NCBI RefSeq assembly: GCF_900215505.1
Contig: NZ_LT907844.1
Location: 4,418,001 to 4,482,000 of the forward strand
Direction of reading: 5' to 3'
Length of the DNA: 64,000 nucleotides
DNA from: Cohaesibacter sp. ES.047
GTDB lineage: Bacteria > Pseudomonadota > Alphaproteobacteria > Rhizobiales > Cohaesibacteraceae
How positions within the stretch are numbered: position 1 is the first letter of the stretch; each line of letters starts with the position of its first letter. Positions 1-10,630 of the stretch are shown one piece after another. The notes beneath the pieces were generated by a model. That model was not told where the DNA came from. It worked only from the letters and a program-made list of their open reading frames with translations, and ran no database searches. The translations under genes and the position numbers were made by a program.

Positions 1-480
1 AATCGGCAAGCCGCTCTTGTTGAGCGCATCAACAATCTCGGCCAACTCGCCAGTGATTGGCCGCGTCAAACCGGCACCGAACAAGGCATCAATCACCAGA
101 TCGGCGTCCTCCCAGAGACGCGGCGAAATCGAGAACACCTCATCGCCCCACTCATCGGCGGCGAGCCGCGCATCTCCTGACAGCTCCTCCACATCAACCA
201 GGCAGCCCAGAAGGACACTCCAGCCTTCTTCCTCGAGCAATTGCGCGGCAACAAATCCATCGCCGCCATTGTTGCCCGGACCACACAGGATGCAGACCAT
301 ACCCGAAGCCCCCGAGCCGGTCCTCTCCTCCAAGAGATCGATCGCGGCATCGGCCACGGCCTTGCCAGCCACCTGCATCAGCTCGATGCCGGGCGTTCCA
401 CTCTCTATTGTGAGCTGATCAGCTTTGCCCATTTGCTCGGGCGTGAGGATCTCCACGACATGCTCCAGCGCTTCAACCAT
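1..480 (-). CDS. nnr: NAD(P)H-hydrate epimerase, N-terminal part (partial at window edge)
   Basis: Reading leftward from an ATG at 480, the frame is open to base 1, giving 160 residues of a YjeF N-terminal domain. The family epimerises the damaged R-form of NAD(P)H hydrate so that it can be repaired. The nucleotide-binding signature GPGNNGGDG is present near residue 67, followed by FVAAQLL, and a DALFGAGLTR segment lies near residue 135; both are typical of this fold. In rhizobia the protein is usually fused to an ADP-dependent dehydratase domain, which would lie outside the window, so bifunctionality is inferred. GGAG precedes the start. The gene diverges from glnB, a common alphaproteobacterial arrangement. 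Confidence 0.9.
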   Translation of the reverse strand, partial: MVEALEHVVEILTPEQMGKADQLTIESGTPGIELMQVAGKAVADAAIDLLEERTGSGASGMVCILCGPGNNGGDGFVAAQLLEEEGWSVLLGCLVDVEELSGDARLAADEWGDEVFSISPRLWEDADLVIDALFGAGLTRPITGELAEIVDALNKSGLPI

Positions 481-1502
<1,022 letters not shown>

Positions 1503-1715
1503 TGGATGCGGACGTCTACGGGTACAGCCCGCAGGCGTCCCCTACCAATCACACACCTTTTCCCGAGCAATATCGGTCGCTAGACCCAAAAAAATCAAAC
1601 CCAATCAACAGCAACAGGTAAAACCCGAGCGTCCTCCCATGAAACCGAGCACATGCCGCATGACGGAGTGCTGGAACAAGGGGCTTTCGGTCAACAGGCA
1701 GTAAAGGATACTGGA

Positions 1716-3125
1716 ATGAGCACACCTGCTGAAATCGTAAAGATGATCGCGGATGAAGAAGTGAAATATGTTGATATTCGCTTCACCGATCCGCGTGGCA
1801 AGCTGCAGCACGTCACCGTCATGGAAGACCAGGTAGACGAAGACTTCCTTGAAGAAGGATTGATGTTCGATGGCTCCTCCATCGGAGGCTGGAAATCCAT
1901 TGAAGCTTCTGACATGAAGCTGATGCCTGATTGCAACAGCGCCTACCTCGATCCTTTCTACGCCGAGAAAACTCTTTGCGTACACTGCACCGTCGTTGAG
2001 CCAGACACCGGTGCAGCTTATGATCGCGACCCGCGCGGCACCGCAGAAAAAGCGGAAGCTTACCTGAAATCCTCGGGTATCGGCGACGTGTCCTACTGGG
2101 GTCCTGAAGCTGAATTCTTCCTCTTCGACGACGTGCGCTATTCCAACAGCATGAACAAAGTGTCCTACGAAGTAGACGCCATTGATGCTGCATGGAATAC
2201 CGACAGCGAATATGAAACCGGCAACATGGGCCATCGTCCGGGCATCAAGGGCGGTTATTTCCCCGTGAACCCGACCGACCACGCTCAGGACATCCGGTCC
2301 GAAATGCTTTCCACCATGAAAGCACTCGGCATGAAAGTCGACAAGCATCACCACGAAGTGGCGTCCTGTCAGCACGAACTCGGCCTGATCTTCGGCTCCC
2401 TGACCCATCAGGCTGACGAACTGCAGAAATACAAATATGTCATCCATAACGTTGCACAGGCATACGGCAAAACCGCCACCTTCATGCCCAAGCCGATCTA
2501 TGGCGACAACGGCACCGGCATGCACTGCAACATGTCCATCTGGAAAGACGGCGCTCCGCTGTTCGCTGGCGACAAATATGCTGACCTGTCCGACGAAGCG
2601 CTGTACTTCATCGGCGGCATACTGAAGCATGCCAAGACCCTGAACGCCTTCACCAACCCGTCCACCAACTCCTACAAGCGCCTGATCCCAGGCTTCGAAG
2701 CTCCGGTTCTTCGCGCTTACTCGGCACGGAACCGTTCTGGCTGCGTCCGTATTCCTTGGACTGAAAGCCCGAAAGCAAAACGCGTTGAAGCCCGTTTCCC
2801 TGATCCGTCCGCCAACCCGTACCTCTGCTTCGCAGCTCTGCTGATGGCTGGCCTTGACGGCATCAAAAACAAAATCGATCCGGGCCCGGCAATGGACAAG
2901 AACCTCTACGATCTGCCTGCTGAAGAACTCGAAGGCATCCCGACCGTTTGTGGTTCGCTTCGTGAAGCCATCGATTGCCTCAAAGCAGACCATGAATTCC
3001 TGCTCGCTGGTGACGTGTTCACCAAAAGCCAGATCGAAGGCTACATCGATCTTAAAATGGAAGAAATCGAGCTGTTCGAACACACGCCGCATCCGGTTGA
3101 GTTCGCAATGTACTACAGCTGCTAA
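1716..3125 (+). CDS. glnA: Type I glutamine synthetase
   Basis: The 469-residue product is the standard length of bacterial GSI, the dodecameric enzyme that makes glutamine from glutamate, ammonia and ATP. Visible signatures are FDGSSIGGW near residue 50, the nucleotide-site segment [20 protein letters not shown] of the active site, and [10 protein letters not shown] with the adenylylated tyrosine at 398. The chosen start gives MSTPAEIVK and has AAGGA nine bases upstream; a longer frame from 1653 lacks support. Activity is expected to be set by GlnE adenylylation under control of the neighbouring GlnB. A strong terminator follows. Confidence 0.97.
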   Translation: MSTPAEIVKMIADEEVKYVDIRFTDPRGKLQHVTVMEDQVDEDFLEEGLMFDGSSIGGWKSIEASDMKLMPDCNSAYLDPFYAEKTLCVHCTVVEPDTGAAYDRDPRGTAEKAEAYLKSSGIGDVSYWGPEAEFFLFDDVRYSNSMNKVSYEVDAIDAAWNTDSEYETGNMGHRPGIKGGYFPVNPTDHAQDIRSEMLSTMKALGMKVDKHHHEVASCQHELGLIFGSLTHQADELQKYKYVIHNVAQAYGKTATFMPKPIYGDNGTGMHCNMSIWKDGAPLFAGDKYADLSDEALYFIGGILKHAKTLNAFTNPSTNSYKRLIPGFEAPVLRAYSARNRSGCVRIPWTESPKAKRVEARFPDPSANPYLCFAALLMAGLDGIKNKIDPGPAMDKNLYDLPAEELEGIPTVCGSLREAIDCLKADHEFLLAGDVFTKSQIEGYIDLKMEEIELFEHTPHPVEFAMYYSC

Positions 3126-3219
3126 TGTGTTTGGCACAGCCAAACACGCCGCAGTGAACCTCTTGTAAGGACTTCGCAGCGGCAGGTGCTTTTCTCAAAA
3201 GCACCGAGAGCAACAACCA

Positions 3220-3248
3220 AAAAAGGGCCGGCTATGCTGGCCCTTTTT
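3220..3248 (+). terminator. Rho-independent terminator after glnA
   Basis: GGGCCGGC (from 3225) pairs with GCTGGCCC (to 3243), including one G-U pair, around a three-base loop. A-tract and T-tract flank the stem. It lies about 100 bases beyond the glnA stop. Confidence 0.85.
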
Positions 3249-3392
3249 CTTTGCAAGAGGTTATCCATTCCACAACTATGCCAAAATAAAATTCTTCATT
3301 TCAACCGAGAGCTTAAAGATCTATCCATAATTTTAGGCGCTCTATTTTGAAAAGATTGACGACCGTAAAAAGCAAACTCTTAAGGATGTAAA

Positions 3393-3854
3393 ATGAAACG
3401 CTGGCAACCGCAAACGATCTATGCGGAGCATAAAGATGCACTTTCAAAACTAGATGAGTATATCGATACCCAAATTTCCCCAATAGACACTCTGGCAACC
3501 ATCGCAAAGAAATTTGTTTCAGAATCCGGAGTAGTTTTGATCGCACACCCTGTTTTGAAACAGACGCTACAGGGTTTTGAAGGGGGCGAAAGCCTCGGAG
3601 CCGGATGTTCCTTCGACCTGCTCCATACCAAGGGCCTCGCCAGATTATCAATCCAGCTCCAAATCAAACATGACTATCTTGTACTAGAAACAATTGATAC
3701 CGAAACTAAAAAACCATCTCGCCGGCACATGAAGGTCGACCTAAAGTTGAGAGAACCCAAAAAATCGAAGCAGGTGCTTCAGAAAATCGAAGCTGGATTT
3801 AAGAAATACGATACAGAAACCCTAATTTCGAGGTTCCTCAACAAATTCAAATGA
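3393..3854 (+). CDS. Hypothetical protein, 153 residues
   Basis: I do not recognise this family. The ORF starts with ATG preceded by AAGGA, and encodes a soluble, lysine-rich mixed alpha/beta protein without signal peptide, membrane segment or metal motif. The centre (residues 40-105) alternates hydrophobic beta-like stretches such as SGVVLIAHPVL and YLVLETIDTE; the C-terminus is a basic amphipathic helix. Its base composition is clearly more AT-rich than that of neighbouring genes, which suggests either weak expression or acquisition by transfer. It stands alone between the glnA terminator and a convergent small gene. Confidence 0.6.
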   Translation: MKRWQPQTIYAEHKDALSKLDEYIDTQISPIDTLATIAKKFVSESGVVLIAHPVLKQTLQGFEGGESLGAGCSFDLLHTKGLARLSIQLQIKHDYLVLETIDTETKKPSRRHMKVDLKLREPKKSKQVLQKIEAGFKKYDTETLISRFLNKFK

Positions 3855-3883
3855 AGCTGCTTTTTCTCACAGCGAGGTGGAAG

Positions 3884-4057
3884 CTAGATCAAGAGGAAGA
3901 ACAGCGCCAGAACAAAGGTTGCCGTCACATTGATACCCAACCGCAGACCGATGCTTCCATCATCGCGGATCTGCGCACGATCCGCCCGATAGAGGCTCGA
4001 TTTCAGTTCGAACACGGACGTTCGCAGATTATCGATATCGGTTTCTACCCGTTCCAT
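3884..4057 (-). CDS. Putative small coiled-coil, tail-anchored membrane protein
   Basis: From the ATG at 4057 the frame encodes 57 residues: an N-terminal heptad-like helix (MERVETDIDNLRTSVFELKS), a charged linker, and one C-terminal hydrophobic segment (NVTATFVLALFFLLI) that ends the protein. This layout resembles XhlA-like or other tail-anchored miniproteins, but no specific family is recognised. GGAAC stands about 8 bases upstream of this ATG; a GTG at 4126 would add 23 residues. The gene faces the preceding hypothetical gene, and a TTAACCAT motif lies at 4151-4158 upstream. Confidence 0.4.
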   Translation of the reverse strand: MERVETDIDNLRTSVFELKSSLYRADRAQIRDDGSIGLRLGINVTATFVLALFFLLI

Positions 4058-4418
4058 GTGGCGTTCCGTTATCCGTTCCCGTTTGCAACCATAGATCGGC
4101 AGCCCAGAGCACTTGCCACAAAACACTACCGCTACGAAGGTTAAGAAAGATTAACCATAATTACAGAACTGGACAAATGCAGAGAAAAGTTTGCACCCGG
4201 ACAAATTGGTCACTCTCCCCGTCTCCGATCGCCCACAGCAGCCGCAGGTAAGGTGACACAAGGTGCTGATCTGTTCTTTGGCCAAACGCCAGCAATTTTC
4301 CTGCTCACTCTCTTGACCGGACCATGCTACATGAAGACATTGTGGGTTTGAAATGGCGTATGATTCGACAGGTCAACCGCGCCGAACCTTTTTTGTTTTC
4401 TCCAAACATGGGTAGTCA

Positions 4419-6500
4419 ATGTCCGCGTCAGATGATCTCTTTGCTGCAATGCCAACGCCAAAAGGGCCAGACAACAAGACCCAGAAGGCGGCGCACAAAC
4501 CGGCACAGACAAAACCGACAGCAGCGATCCCGACCGCGGGAAAGGCAGCCCCAACCATTCCTGAAGCCAAGGCTGACTACACAGCAGCCGACATTGAGGT
4601 GCTCGAAGGGCTTGAGCCCGTGCGCCGTCGCCCCGGCATGTATATCGGCGGCACGGATGAAAAGGCGCTGCACCACCTGTTCGCCGAAGTCATCGACAAC
4701 TCCATGGACGAGGCCGTAGCCGGATATGCCTCCTGGATTGAGGTCGAACTTCAGGCCAACAACACCTTGGTCATAACGGACAACGGGCGCGGCATTCCGG
4801 TCGACCCGCATCCCAAATTCAAGGACAAGTCGGCACTCGAGGTCATCTTGACCACGCTCCACGCGGGCGGCAAGTTCGATTCCAAGGTCTACGAGACCTC
4901 GGGCGGCCTGCACGGTGTCGGGGTGTCCGTGGTCAACGCCCTGTCTGAAAGCCTCGTTGTGGAAGTGGCCCGCAACAAAAAGCTCTATCGCCAGAGCTTT
5001 GCCCGCGGCATCGCGCAGGGTCAGATCGAGGAGCTGGGCGACGTGCATAATCGGCGCGGCACCAAGGTCTCATTCAAGCCCGATTACGAGATATTCGGCA
5101 AGAAAGCGCGCTTCAAGCCCGAGCAGCTGCTGAATATGGCCCGCTCGAAAGCCTATCTGTTTGGCGGCGTTGAAATCCGTTGGGCCTGCGCTCCCGAATT
5201 GCTGGAACACGCGTCTGATGTACCGGCAAAAGCCACATTCCACTTCCCCGGTGGCCTCAAGGACTATCTCTCAGCCACGCTTGGCAAGCAGAATTTCGTG
5301 ACGCGCGAGATCTTTGCCGGCAAGACCGAAAAGACCGGCGGGCACGGCGCTGTCGAGTGGGCCGTGTGCTGGTATGGTGGTGACGGCTTTTCTCACTCCT
5401 ATTGTAACACCGTGCCAACCCCGGAAGGCGGTACACACGAAAGTGGCCTTAGAACAGCCCTCCTCCGTGGCCTGAAAAACTATGCGGAACTGACCAACAA
5501 CAAGAAGGGTGCCCTGATCAGCGCCGACGACGTGATGACAAGCGCCGGCGCCCTGCTCTCGGTCTTCATTCGTGAACCCGAGTTTGTCGGCCAGACCAAG
5601 GATCGACTGGCGACGACAGCCGCAACCCGCATCGTCGAGCAGGCCTTGCGCGATCAGTTCGACCACTGGCTGACCAATGCACCGCAGCAGGCCAATCAGT
5701 TGCTCGACTGGGTTGTTGACCGCGCAGAGGAACGCCTCCGCCGCCGCAAGGAACGCGATGTAAACCGCAAGTCCGCCGTGCGCAAGCTGCGCCTACCCGG
5801 CAAACTCGCGGACTGCTCACAAAACGCCAAGGGCGACACCGAGCTGTTCATCGTCGAGGGCGATTCCGCTGGTGGCTCGGCCAAACAGGCACGCAACCGC
5901 AAAACCCAGGCCATCCTGCCCTTGCGCGGCAAGATCCTCAATGTCGCCAACGCCAGCGCAGACAAACTGCACGCCAACCAGTTGCTGGCTGATCTGGTAC
6001 AGGCCCTCGGCTGTGGCACACGCAAGAACTACAACGACGAAGAGCTCAGATACGACCGTATCATCATCATGACGGACGCGGACGTCGACGGTGCCCATAT
6101 CGCCTCTTTGCTGCTGACCTACTTCCAGCGTGAGATGCCGCAACTGATTCACAACGGCCACCTTTATTTGGCCATCCCGCCGCTTTATCGTATCTCACAG
6201 GGCGGCAAAACCCTTTATGCCCGCGATGATCAGCACAAGGATGAGCTGCTCGCATCCGAGTTCAAGGGCAAGGGGAAAATCGACATCGGGCGCTTCAAGG
6301 GTCTTGGTGAAATGCTGCCCGCTCAGTTGAAAGAAACCACGATGGACCCCAGCAATCGGACGTTGTTGCGGGTGCAGATCGTTGACATGGTTCCGGGCGA
6401 AACCAAGGAAGCCGTGACGCGCCTGATGGGCAACAAGCCCGAGTCACGCTTTGAGTTCATTCAGGAAAATGCAGCCTTTGCGACCGATCTCGACATCTAG
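4419..6500 (+). CDS. parE: DNA topoisomerase IV subunit B
   Basis: The 693-residue protein is the ATPase subunit of topoisomerase IV, which decatenates daughter chromosomes with ParC. A low-complexity Ala/Pro/Lys N-terminus (about 50 residues) is usual in alphaproteobacterial ParE. The GHKL ATPase motifs EVIDNSMDEA (near 90), DNGRGIPV (near 126) and GGLHGVGVSVVNAL (near 163) are intact. The TOPRIM domain has EGDSAGGSA (near 480) and the metal-binding DADVDGAH (near 553). It lacks the long insert and roughly 800-residue length of GyrB, hence the ParE call. The 3' end overlaps the next reading frame. Confidence 0.93.
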   Translation: MSASDDLFAAMPTPKGPDNKTQKAAHKPAQTKPTAAIPTAGKAAPTIPEAKADYTAADIEVLEGLEPVRRRPGMYIGGTDEKALHHLFAEVIDNSMDEAVAGYASWIEVELQANNTLVITDNGRGIPVDPHPKFKDKSALEVILTTLHAGGKFDSKVYETSGGLHGVGVSVVNALSESLVVEVARNKKLYRQSFARGIAQGQIEELGDVHNRRGTKVSFKPDYEIFGKKARFKPEQLLNMARSKAYLFGGVEIRWACAPELLEHASDVPAKATFHFPGGLKDYLSATLGKQNFVTREIFAGKTEKTGGHGAVEWAVCWYGGDGFSHSYCNTVPTPEGGTHESGLRTALLRGLKNYAELTNNKKGALISADDVMTSAGALLSVFIREPEFVGQTKDRLATTAATRIVEQALRDQFDHWLTNAPQQANQLLDWVVDRAEERLRRRKERDVNRKSAVRKLRLPGKLADCSQNAKGDTELFIVEGDSAGGSAKQARNRKTQAILPLRGKILNVANASADKLHANQLLADLVQALGCGTRKNYNDEELRYDRIIIMTDADVDGAHIASLLLTYFQREMPQLIHNGHLYLAIPPLYRISQGGKTLYARDDQHKDELLASEFKGKGKIDIGRFKGLGEMLPAQLKETTMDPSNRTLLRVQIVDMVPGETKEAVTRLMGNKPESRFEFIQENAAFATDLDI

Positions 6501-6948
6501 ACCGACCCCACGAAGCGCCGGGCACGAGACGCACACAGCTCGAAAGCGGGTTGATGCCGCACGACCTTTGCGCATATCGCTGTTTCTGATGCTTTTGATC
6601 ACGGCATTCGCAGCACCGGGCCAATCGGTCGCCATCGAAAACAACCTGCCCCCTTATGAACAGAGCCTCAGACGCCTGAGCGCGGTGGTCGGTGCCCTGA
6701 TGTATCTCGACCCACTTTGCAATGGCAGTAAACCGCAGGTCTGGCACGATCAGATGGCGGCCATTTTGGAAGCCGAAAATGCCGATGATACGCGCCAGCG
6801 GCAGCTGACCGACCGCTTTAACAAAAGCTATCGGACCTTCGCCGACACCTATAGCCAGTGCAACGCTCAAGCCAAAAAGATCACCAAGATCTACCATACG
6901 GAAGGGCAGAACCTGCTGACCAATCTCAAGCTGAGACATACGCGCTAG
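6469..6948 (+). CDS. TIGR02301-family secreted protein
   Basis: The mature part (LPPYEQSLRRLSAVVGALMY, then a single Cys, then SYRTFADTYSQCNAQA) fits the TIGR02301 family of short Rhizobiales proteins of unknown role. A hydrophobic signal segment LFLMLLITAFAAPGQSVA suggests export. Two cysteines, one after the first helix and one near the C-terminus, could form a disulphide. The start is uncertain: ATG 6469 lies inside the parE end and is followed by about 40 residues before the signal core, TTG 6451 is possible, and ATG 6589 leaves almost no n-region. The overlap suggests cotranscription with parE. Confidence 0.72.
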   Translation: MQPLRPISTSRPTPRSAGHETHTARKRVDAARPLRISLFLMLLITAFAAPGQSVAIENNLPPYEQSLRRLSAVVGALMYLDPLCNGSKPQVWHDQMAAILEAENADDTRQRQLTDRFNKSYRTFADTYSQCNAQAKKITKIYHTEGQNLLTNLKLRHTR

Positions 6949-6958
6949 GCGCATCCGC

Positions 6959-6979
6959 AATTAACCATACCGGTTAATT
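6959..6979. promoter_or_regulatory. Perfect inverted repeat AATTAACC-N5-GGTTAATT
   Basis: Two exact 8-base arms separated by ATACC lie between the TIGR02301 gene and the 92-residue gene at 7125. The left arm continues as TTAACCAT, the half-site motif associated with CtrA in alphaproteobacteria. It could be an operator or a weak hairpin; no T-tract follows beyond TTT. Confidence 0.4.
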
Positions 6980-7124
6980 TCTACGGAAAACTTTAACCTT
7001 TTGGAAACCTTTGCCTTCATCGACCTGCAAAGCATGTTAGAACCGATACATCCCGCAAGGCACTCTCCACACGAGAGTCTCAACTGCGGGGTCGATGGTC
7101 TGAAATCAAAAGAGCAAGGTTCTA

Positions 7125-7403
7125 ATGGGAAATTTTTCGCAAAACAAATCCGGTTGCACCCCCCAGCTAGACACCATCGAAATAGACCGCCAGAAACAAG
7201 AGGCCCTCGGCCTCCTCGATGAAATCTGGGATCAGGCCTGCGACGACGGCCTTAATCTCGATTGTCTCGCTCATGCAGCCCTGTTTCAGGCTCTTTCCAG
7301 CCTCGTTCTGGTCTATGGCGAGGAATCGGTTGCCCGCATGGTCTCCAAGTTGCCGGAACGGCTGAGATGCGGGGACTACACCCTCGGGCGCAATCTGCAA
7401 TAA
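7125..7403 (+). CDS. Hypothetical protein, 92 residues
   Basis: ATG at 7125 has AAGG about 8 bases upstream and opens a 92-residue acidic, helical protein (for example ALGLLDEIWDQACDDGLNLD, then a hydrophobic helix and GEESVARMVSKLPERL). Codon use and GC content match the neighbours, so it looks like a genuine conserved small soluble protein, but I cannot name the family. No signal peptide, membrane helix or metal site is seen; two of its three cysteines lie in helical contexts. Confidence 0.62.
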   Translation: MGNFSQNKSGCTPQLDTIEIDRQKQEALGLLDEIWDQACDDGLNLDCLAHAALFQALSSLVLVYGEESVARMVSKLPERLRCGDYTLGRNLQ

Positions 7404-7514
7404 CCATCTGTAACCGCCAAAACACAGCGCGTGTCCAATAAGCCACTTAGCCTGCTTTGTCCTTGCAATGGCCGAAGTGTCATAGGACTATGGCTGACCT
7501 CAGGACACAGACCG

Positions 7515-8288
7515 ATGGCGGCAAATATGATGCGCTCCCTCTTTGGATTTTTTCTTGTAGCAAGCTCAAGTCTCGGGATGTCCCTCGAGGTACCCGAAGC
7601 GTCCGCACAGGGCAGTCAGGTCACCACCGAGCGGATCATCACCCTGCCCCGCTACTCGGCCTCAAGTGACGATATGCCCGCCACGGTCGGCCCCGACGCA
7701 GAAGCATCCGCCACCTCCAGGGCCAGCGTCAACGGAGAGATCAAGAGCGAAGCGCCCGTGGTGCCGCCAAATGTCGATGATGTCGAGATTGAAGACATCA
7801 CAACACGCCCCTCATCGCCTCCTCCTCAGATTTTCCGCGACACAGCAGCCCTCCCGCGTCCTGTCGCGCGCATGTATGACGCGATCTACAGCGCCAGTCT
7901 GACCGGGAATATCGAGGCTCTGCGCCTTCCCATCGAGATGAATGAAATGCCGCCAGTGCTCGGTCTTGAGGGCAACGAAGGCGATCCCATTGACCAGCTG
8001 CGCGCCCTGTCGGGCGATCCTGACGGCGCAGAAATTCTCGCCATCATGGCCGAGGTGCTGGAGAGCGGCTTTGTCCATGTTGGACAAGGCACACCTCAGG
8101 AGATGTATGTCTGGCCTTACCTTGCCAACTATCCCTTCTCGGCCCTGACACAAGCTCAGAAAGTGGATCTATTCAGGCTCGTAACGTCGGGAGATGTGGA
8201 AGAGATGCAGGCCATCGGACAATATTATTTCTTCCGCCTCGGCATTGCCCCGGACGGAACGTGGCACTACTTTGTCGCAGGCGATTGA
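7515..8288 (+). CDS. Conserved hypothetical secreted protein
   Basis: About 257 residues. A signal peptide (MMRSLFGFFLVASSSLGMSL, cleavage probably near EASAQ) precedes a long acidic, Ser/Pro-rich linker (residues 30-105) and a folded C-terminal domain. That domain contains MYVWPYLANYPFSALTQAQK, and the protein ends with DGTWHYFVAGD; this tail is a pattern I associate with conserved Rhizobiales hypotheticals of unknown function. Export to the periplasm is inferred. The start is either ATG 7515 or 7527; the frame is open to 7431, but the longer leader would bury the signal peptide. Confidence 0.7.
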   Translation: MAANMMRSLFGFFLVASSSLGMSLEVPEASAQGSQVTTERIITLPRYSASSDDMPATVGPDAEASATSRASVNGEIKSEAPVVPPNVDDVEIEDITTRPSSPPPQIFRDTAALPRPVARMYDAIYSASLTGNIEALRLPIEMNEMPPVLGLEGNEGDPIDQLRALSGDPDGAEILAIMAEVLESGFVHVGQGTPQEMYVWPYLANYPFSALTQAQKVDLFRLVTSGDVEEMQAIGQYYFFRLGIAPDGTWHYFVAGD

Positions 8289-8408
8289 GGCTCTTTGCGA
8301 TTTAGAGGCGCATCGGGCAGCTTGAACCAGCCCAAGTTTTACCCCATATTGGGGCGACACTGTGCCTTCACACCTTAACGGCACAATCCAAATTGCGGGG
8401 GCAATGAG

Positions 8409-8888
8409 ATGGCACGGCGAAGCCGAAGAACCCGGGGAAAGCTCTTGGCCCCGCCACACGCGGACAGACAGCAATTCCACCTCGAGAAAACGGCATCGTC
8501 CTGCCCTTTTAACAACAATGCCAGCTATAGTTCGGTTGTCCGCCGCACAATCCTTTTCCAGTTGCGCCTCGCAGCAGATGGCCTTCGTGACCTGCTGCTC
8601 AGCCCCATTTGCGTGATCGCGGCGCTTCTCGGCTTGCTCAAGCCGGACAATCCAAGCTGGGCACTGGATCGCCTGATGAGCTTTGGCCGGGTGACGGACC
8701 ATTGGATCAATCTGTTCGAGCAGAATGAACAATTGCCCGAACAGGAGCGCGCACAGACCAGTGATGATCTGTTCGACCATATGGAAACCGAAGTGAAGCG
8801 CCGCATGGACCCGGAAACGGTGCCCGAAGATGTATCATGGTCGAGCGGTCTTTCGGCATTTGTCGGCAAGAAACCAGCCAGCAACTGA
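8409..8888 (+). CDS. Conserved hypothetical membrane-associated protein
   Basis: The 159-residue product has a basic N-terminus, one amphipathic or hydrophobic hairpin region (RRTILFQLRLAADGLRDLLL followed by SPICVIAALLGLL, residues about 45-78), and an acidic C-terminal half. The pattern matches a small family found widely in proteobacteria that lacks an assigned function. The start is the ATG at 8409; a later start cannot be excluded because the first 30 residues look unstructured. It stands before the rhlE leader and may be monocistronic. Confidence 0.6.
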   Translation: MARRSRRTRGKLLAPPHADRQQFHLEKTASSCPFNNNASYSSVVRRTILFQLRLAADGLRDLLLSPICVIAALLGLLKPDNPSWALDRLMSFGRVTDHWINLFEQNEQLPEQERAQTSDDLFDHMETEVKRRMDPETVPEDVSWSSGLSAFVGKKPASN

Positions 8889-9124
8889 CCAACACGCGCC
8901 AGTCGTCCGCATCGATTTTTGGGTGAGCTTGGGGAAAAGCGACTGATTCACTCTATTTGCCCATCAAATAAACCCTAATCGAGCCATTCCATTGACAAAT
9001 CGTGACAAAATCGTATGGTTCGGCAGAATTCTAAACGAACGCCGGTGTTTTTGGTGTGTCTGACCCCTGTTGGGCACGAGCAAAAGGCTTCCAAAACATC
9101 CGCTAACAATGGTTCCATCAACGG

Positions 9125-10630
9125 ATGAAATTTTCGGATCTAGGCCTGAGTGATAAAGTCCTCGCAGCCGTAGAGGCAGCGGGCTATGTAGAACCCACAC
9201 CAATTCAGGCACAAGCTATACCCCACGTTCTTGCCCGCAAGGATGTTCTCGGAGTCGCGCAAACCGGCACCGGGAAAACGGCATCGTTCACCCTGCCGAT
9301 GCTATCGCTTCTTGAGAGTGGTAGAGCCCGTGCGCGTATGCCTCGTACGCTTATCTTGGAACCGACCCGCGAGCTTGCCGCTCAGGTTCAGCAGAGCTTT
9401 GAATCCTACGGCAAGAACCACCGTCTGACTGTTTCTCTTCTGATCGGCGGCGTATCCTTTGCCGAACAGCTGAAAAAGCTTGATCGCGGCGCAGATGTCC
9501 TGATTGCGACACCCGGCCGCCTGCTTGACCATTTCGAACGTGGCAAGCTGCTCCTGACCGGTGTTGAAACCTTTGTCGTCGATGAAGCCGACAGGATGCT
9601 CGACATGGGTTTTGTCCCCGATATCGAACGGATCTGCAAGCTTCTGCCCTTTACCCGTCAGACCGTTTTCTTCTCGGCAACCATGCCCAAGGAAATCCAG
9701 ACCCTCACAGAGCAGTTTCTGCATAATCCTGTGCGGATCGAGGCGTCTCCTGCGGCATCAACCGCCAAGACGATCACCCAGCGCTTAATCGCCTCGGGCA
9801 ACAAACCCTGGGACAAGCGCGAGACCTTGCGCTCGCAGATCGAAGGCGCGACCGATCTCAAAAACGCTATTGTCTTCTGCAACCGTAAGCGCGACGTGGC
9901 CACACTTCAGCGCTCGCTGTCCAAACACGGCTTCAACGCCGGCTCTCTGCATGGCGACATGGACCAGAGCTCGCGTATGGCGACGCTGGACGGCTTCAAG
10001 AATGGCACGATCAGCATTTTGGTTGCCAGCGATGTTGCTGCCCGAGGCCTCGACATCCCTACCGTGAGCCATGTTTTCAACTTCGATATGCCCACGCACG
10101 CCGAGGACTATGTCCACCGCATCGGTAGAACCGGACGCGCCGGACGCGAAGGGCTCGCAATCTCCATTGTGACCAAAGCCGACAGAAAATATGTCGATGC
10201 CATCGAGAAGCTGATCGATGAAAAGATCGAATGGCTCGGTGAAATGGACTTCACCTCGTCCGAAGGCGAAGACGACACGGCAGCGGATGCAAAACGCTCC
10301 CGCCGTGGTGGTCGGAGCAAAAAGGCCAAGAACGACGATCAATCGAACGATAATCGTCAGGCAAAGTCTGAGAACAAGCCCTCGCGGTCCAAACCCAAGC
10401 AGAGCGATAACGAACCTGCCAGCAAGCCGGACGTAGCGAAGGACCCCGCTCCCAGAAGCGAGACCAAACGGACAGCGCCCAGTCAGTCACGCGGCAACAA
10501 CAATTCCCGCCGCAATCGGGATCGCGATGACAAGCAAGTGATCGGAATGGGCGATCATGTGCCAGCATTCCTGTTGCAGCCGATCCGGCCGCCCAAGAGC
10601 AGTTCCGAGGGTAGCGAAACAGCCGAATAG
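9125..10630 (+). CDS. rhlE: RhlE-type DEAD-box ATP-dependent RNA helicase
   Basis: A 501-residue RNA helicase likely acting in ribosome maturation or mRNA decay. The core carries every expected motif: Q motif (YVEPTPIQ, near 21), AQTGTGKT (near 45), PTRELAAQ, TPGRLLD, VDEAD (near 153), SAT (near 184), ARGLDIP (near 306) and HRIGRTGR (near 332). Residues 385-501 form a Lys/Arg/Ser/Asn-rich disordered tail, as in RhlE proteins that bind structured RNA. ATG 9125 gives the canonical MKFSDLGL start. The preceding 236-base leader is AT-rich. RhlE can associate with RNase E, encoded later in this window, but no physical link is implied here. Confidence 0.92.
   Translation: MKFSDLGLSDKVLAAVEAAGYVEPTPIQAQAIPHVLARKDVLGVAQTGTGKTASFTLPMLSLLESGRARARMPRTLILEPTRELAAQVQQSFESYGKNHRLTVSLLIGGVSFAEQLKKLDRGADVLIATPGRLLDHFERGKLLLTGVETFVVDEADRMLDMGFVPDIERICKLLPFTRQTVFFSATMPKEIQTLTEQFLHNPVRIEASPAASTAKTITQRLIASGNKPWDKRETLRSQIEGATDLKNAIVFCNRKRDVATLQRSLSKHGFNAGSLHGDMDQSSRMATLDGFKNGTISILVASDVAARGLDIPTVSHVFNFDMPTHAEDYVHRIGRTGRAGREGLAISIVTKADRKYVDAIEKLIDEKIEWLGEMDFTSSEGEDDTAADAKRSRRGGRSKKAKNDDQSNDNRQAKSENKPSRSKPKQSDNEPASKPDVAKDPAPRSETKRTAPSQSRGNNNSRRNRDRDDKQVIGMGDHVPAFLLQPIRPPKSSSEGSETAE

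Noticed and set aside
1605..3143. Long minus-strand open frame (512 codons) across glnA
   Set aside because: It is the antisense shadow of a highly conserved glutamine synthetase gene; its translation has no family features.
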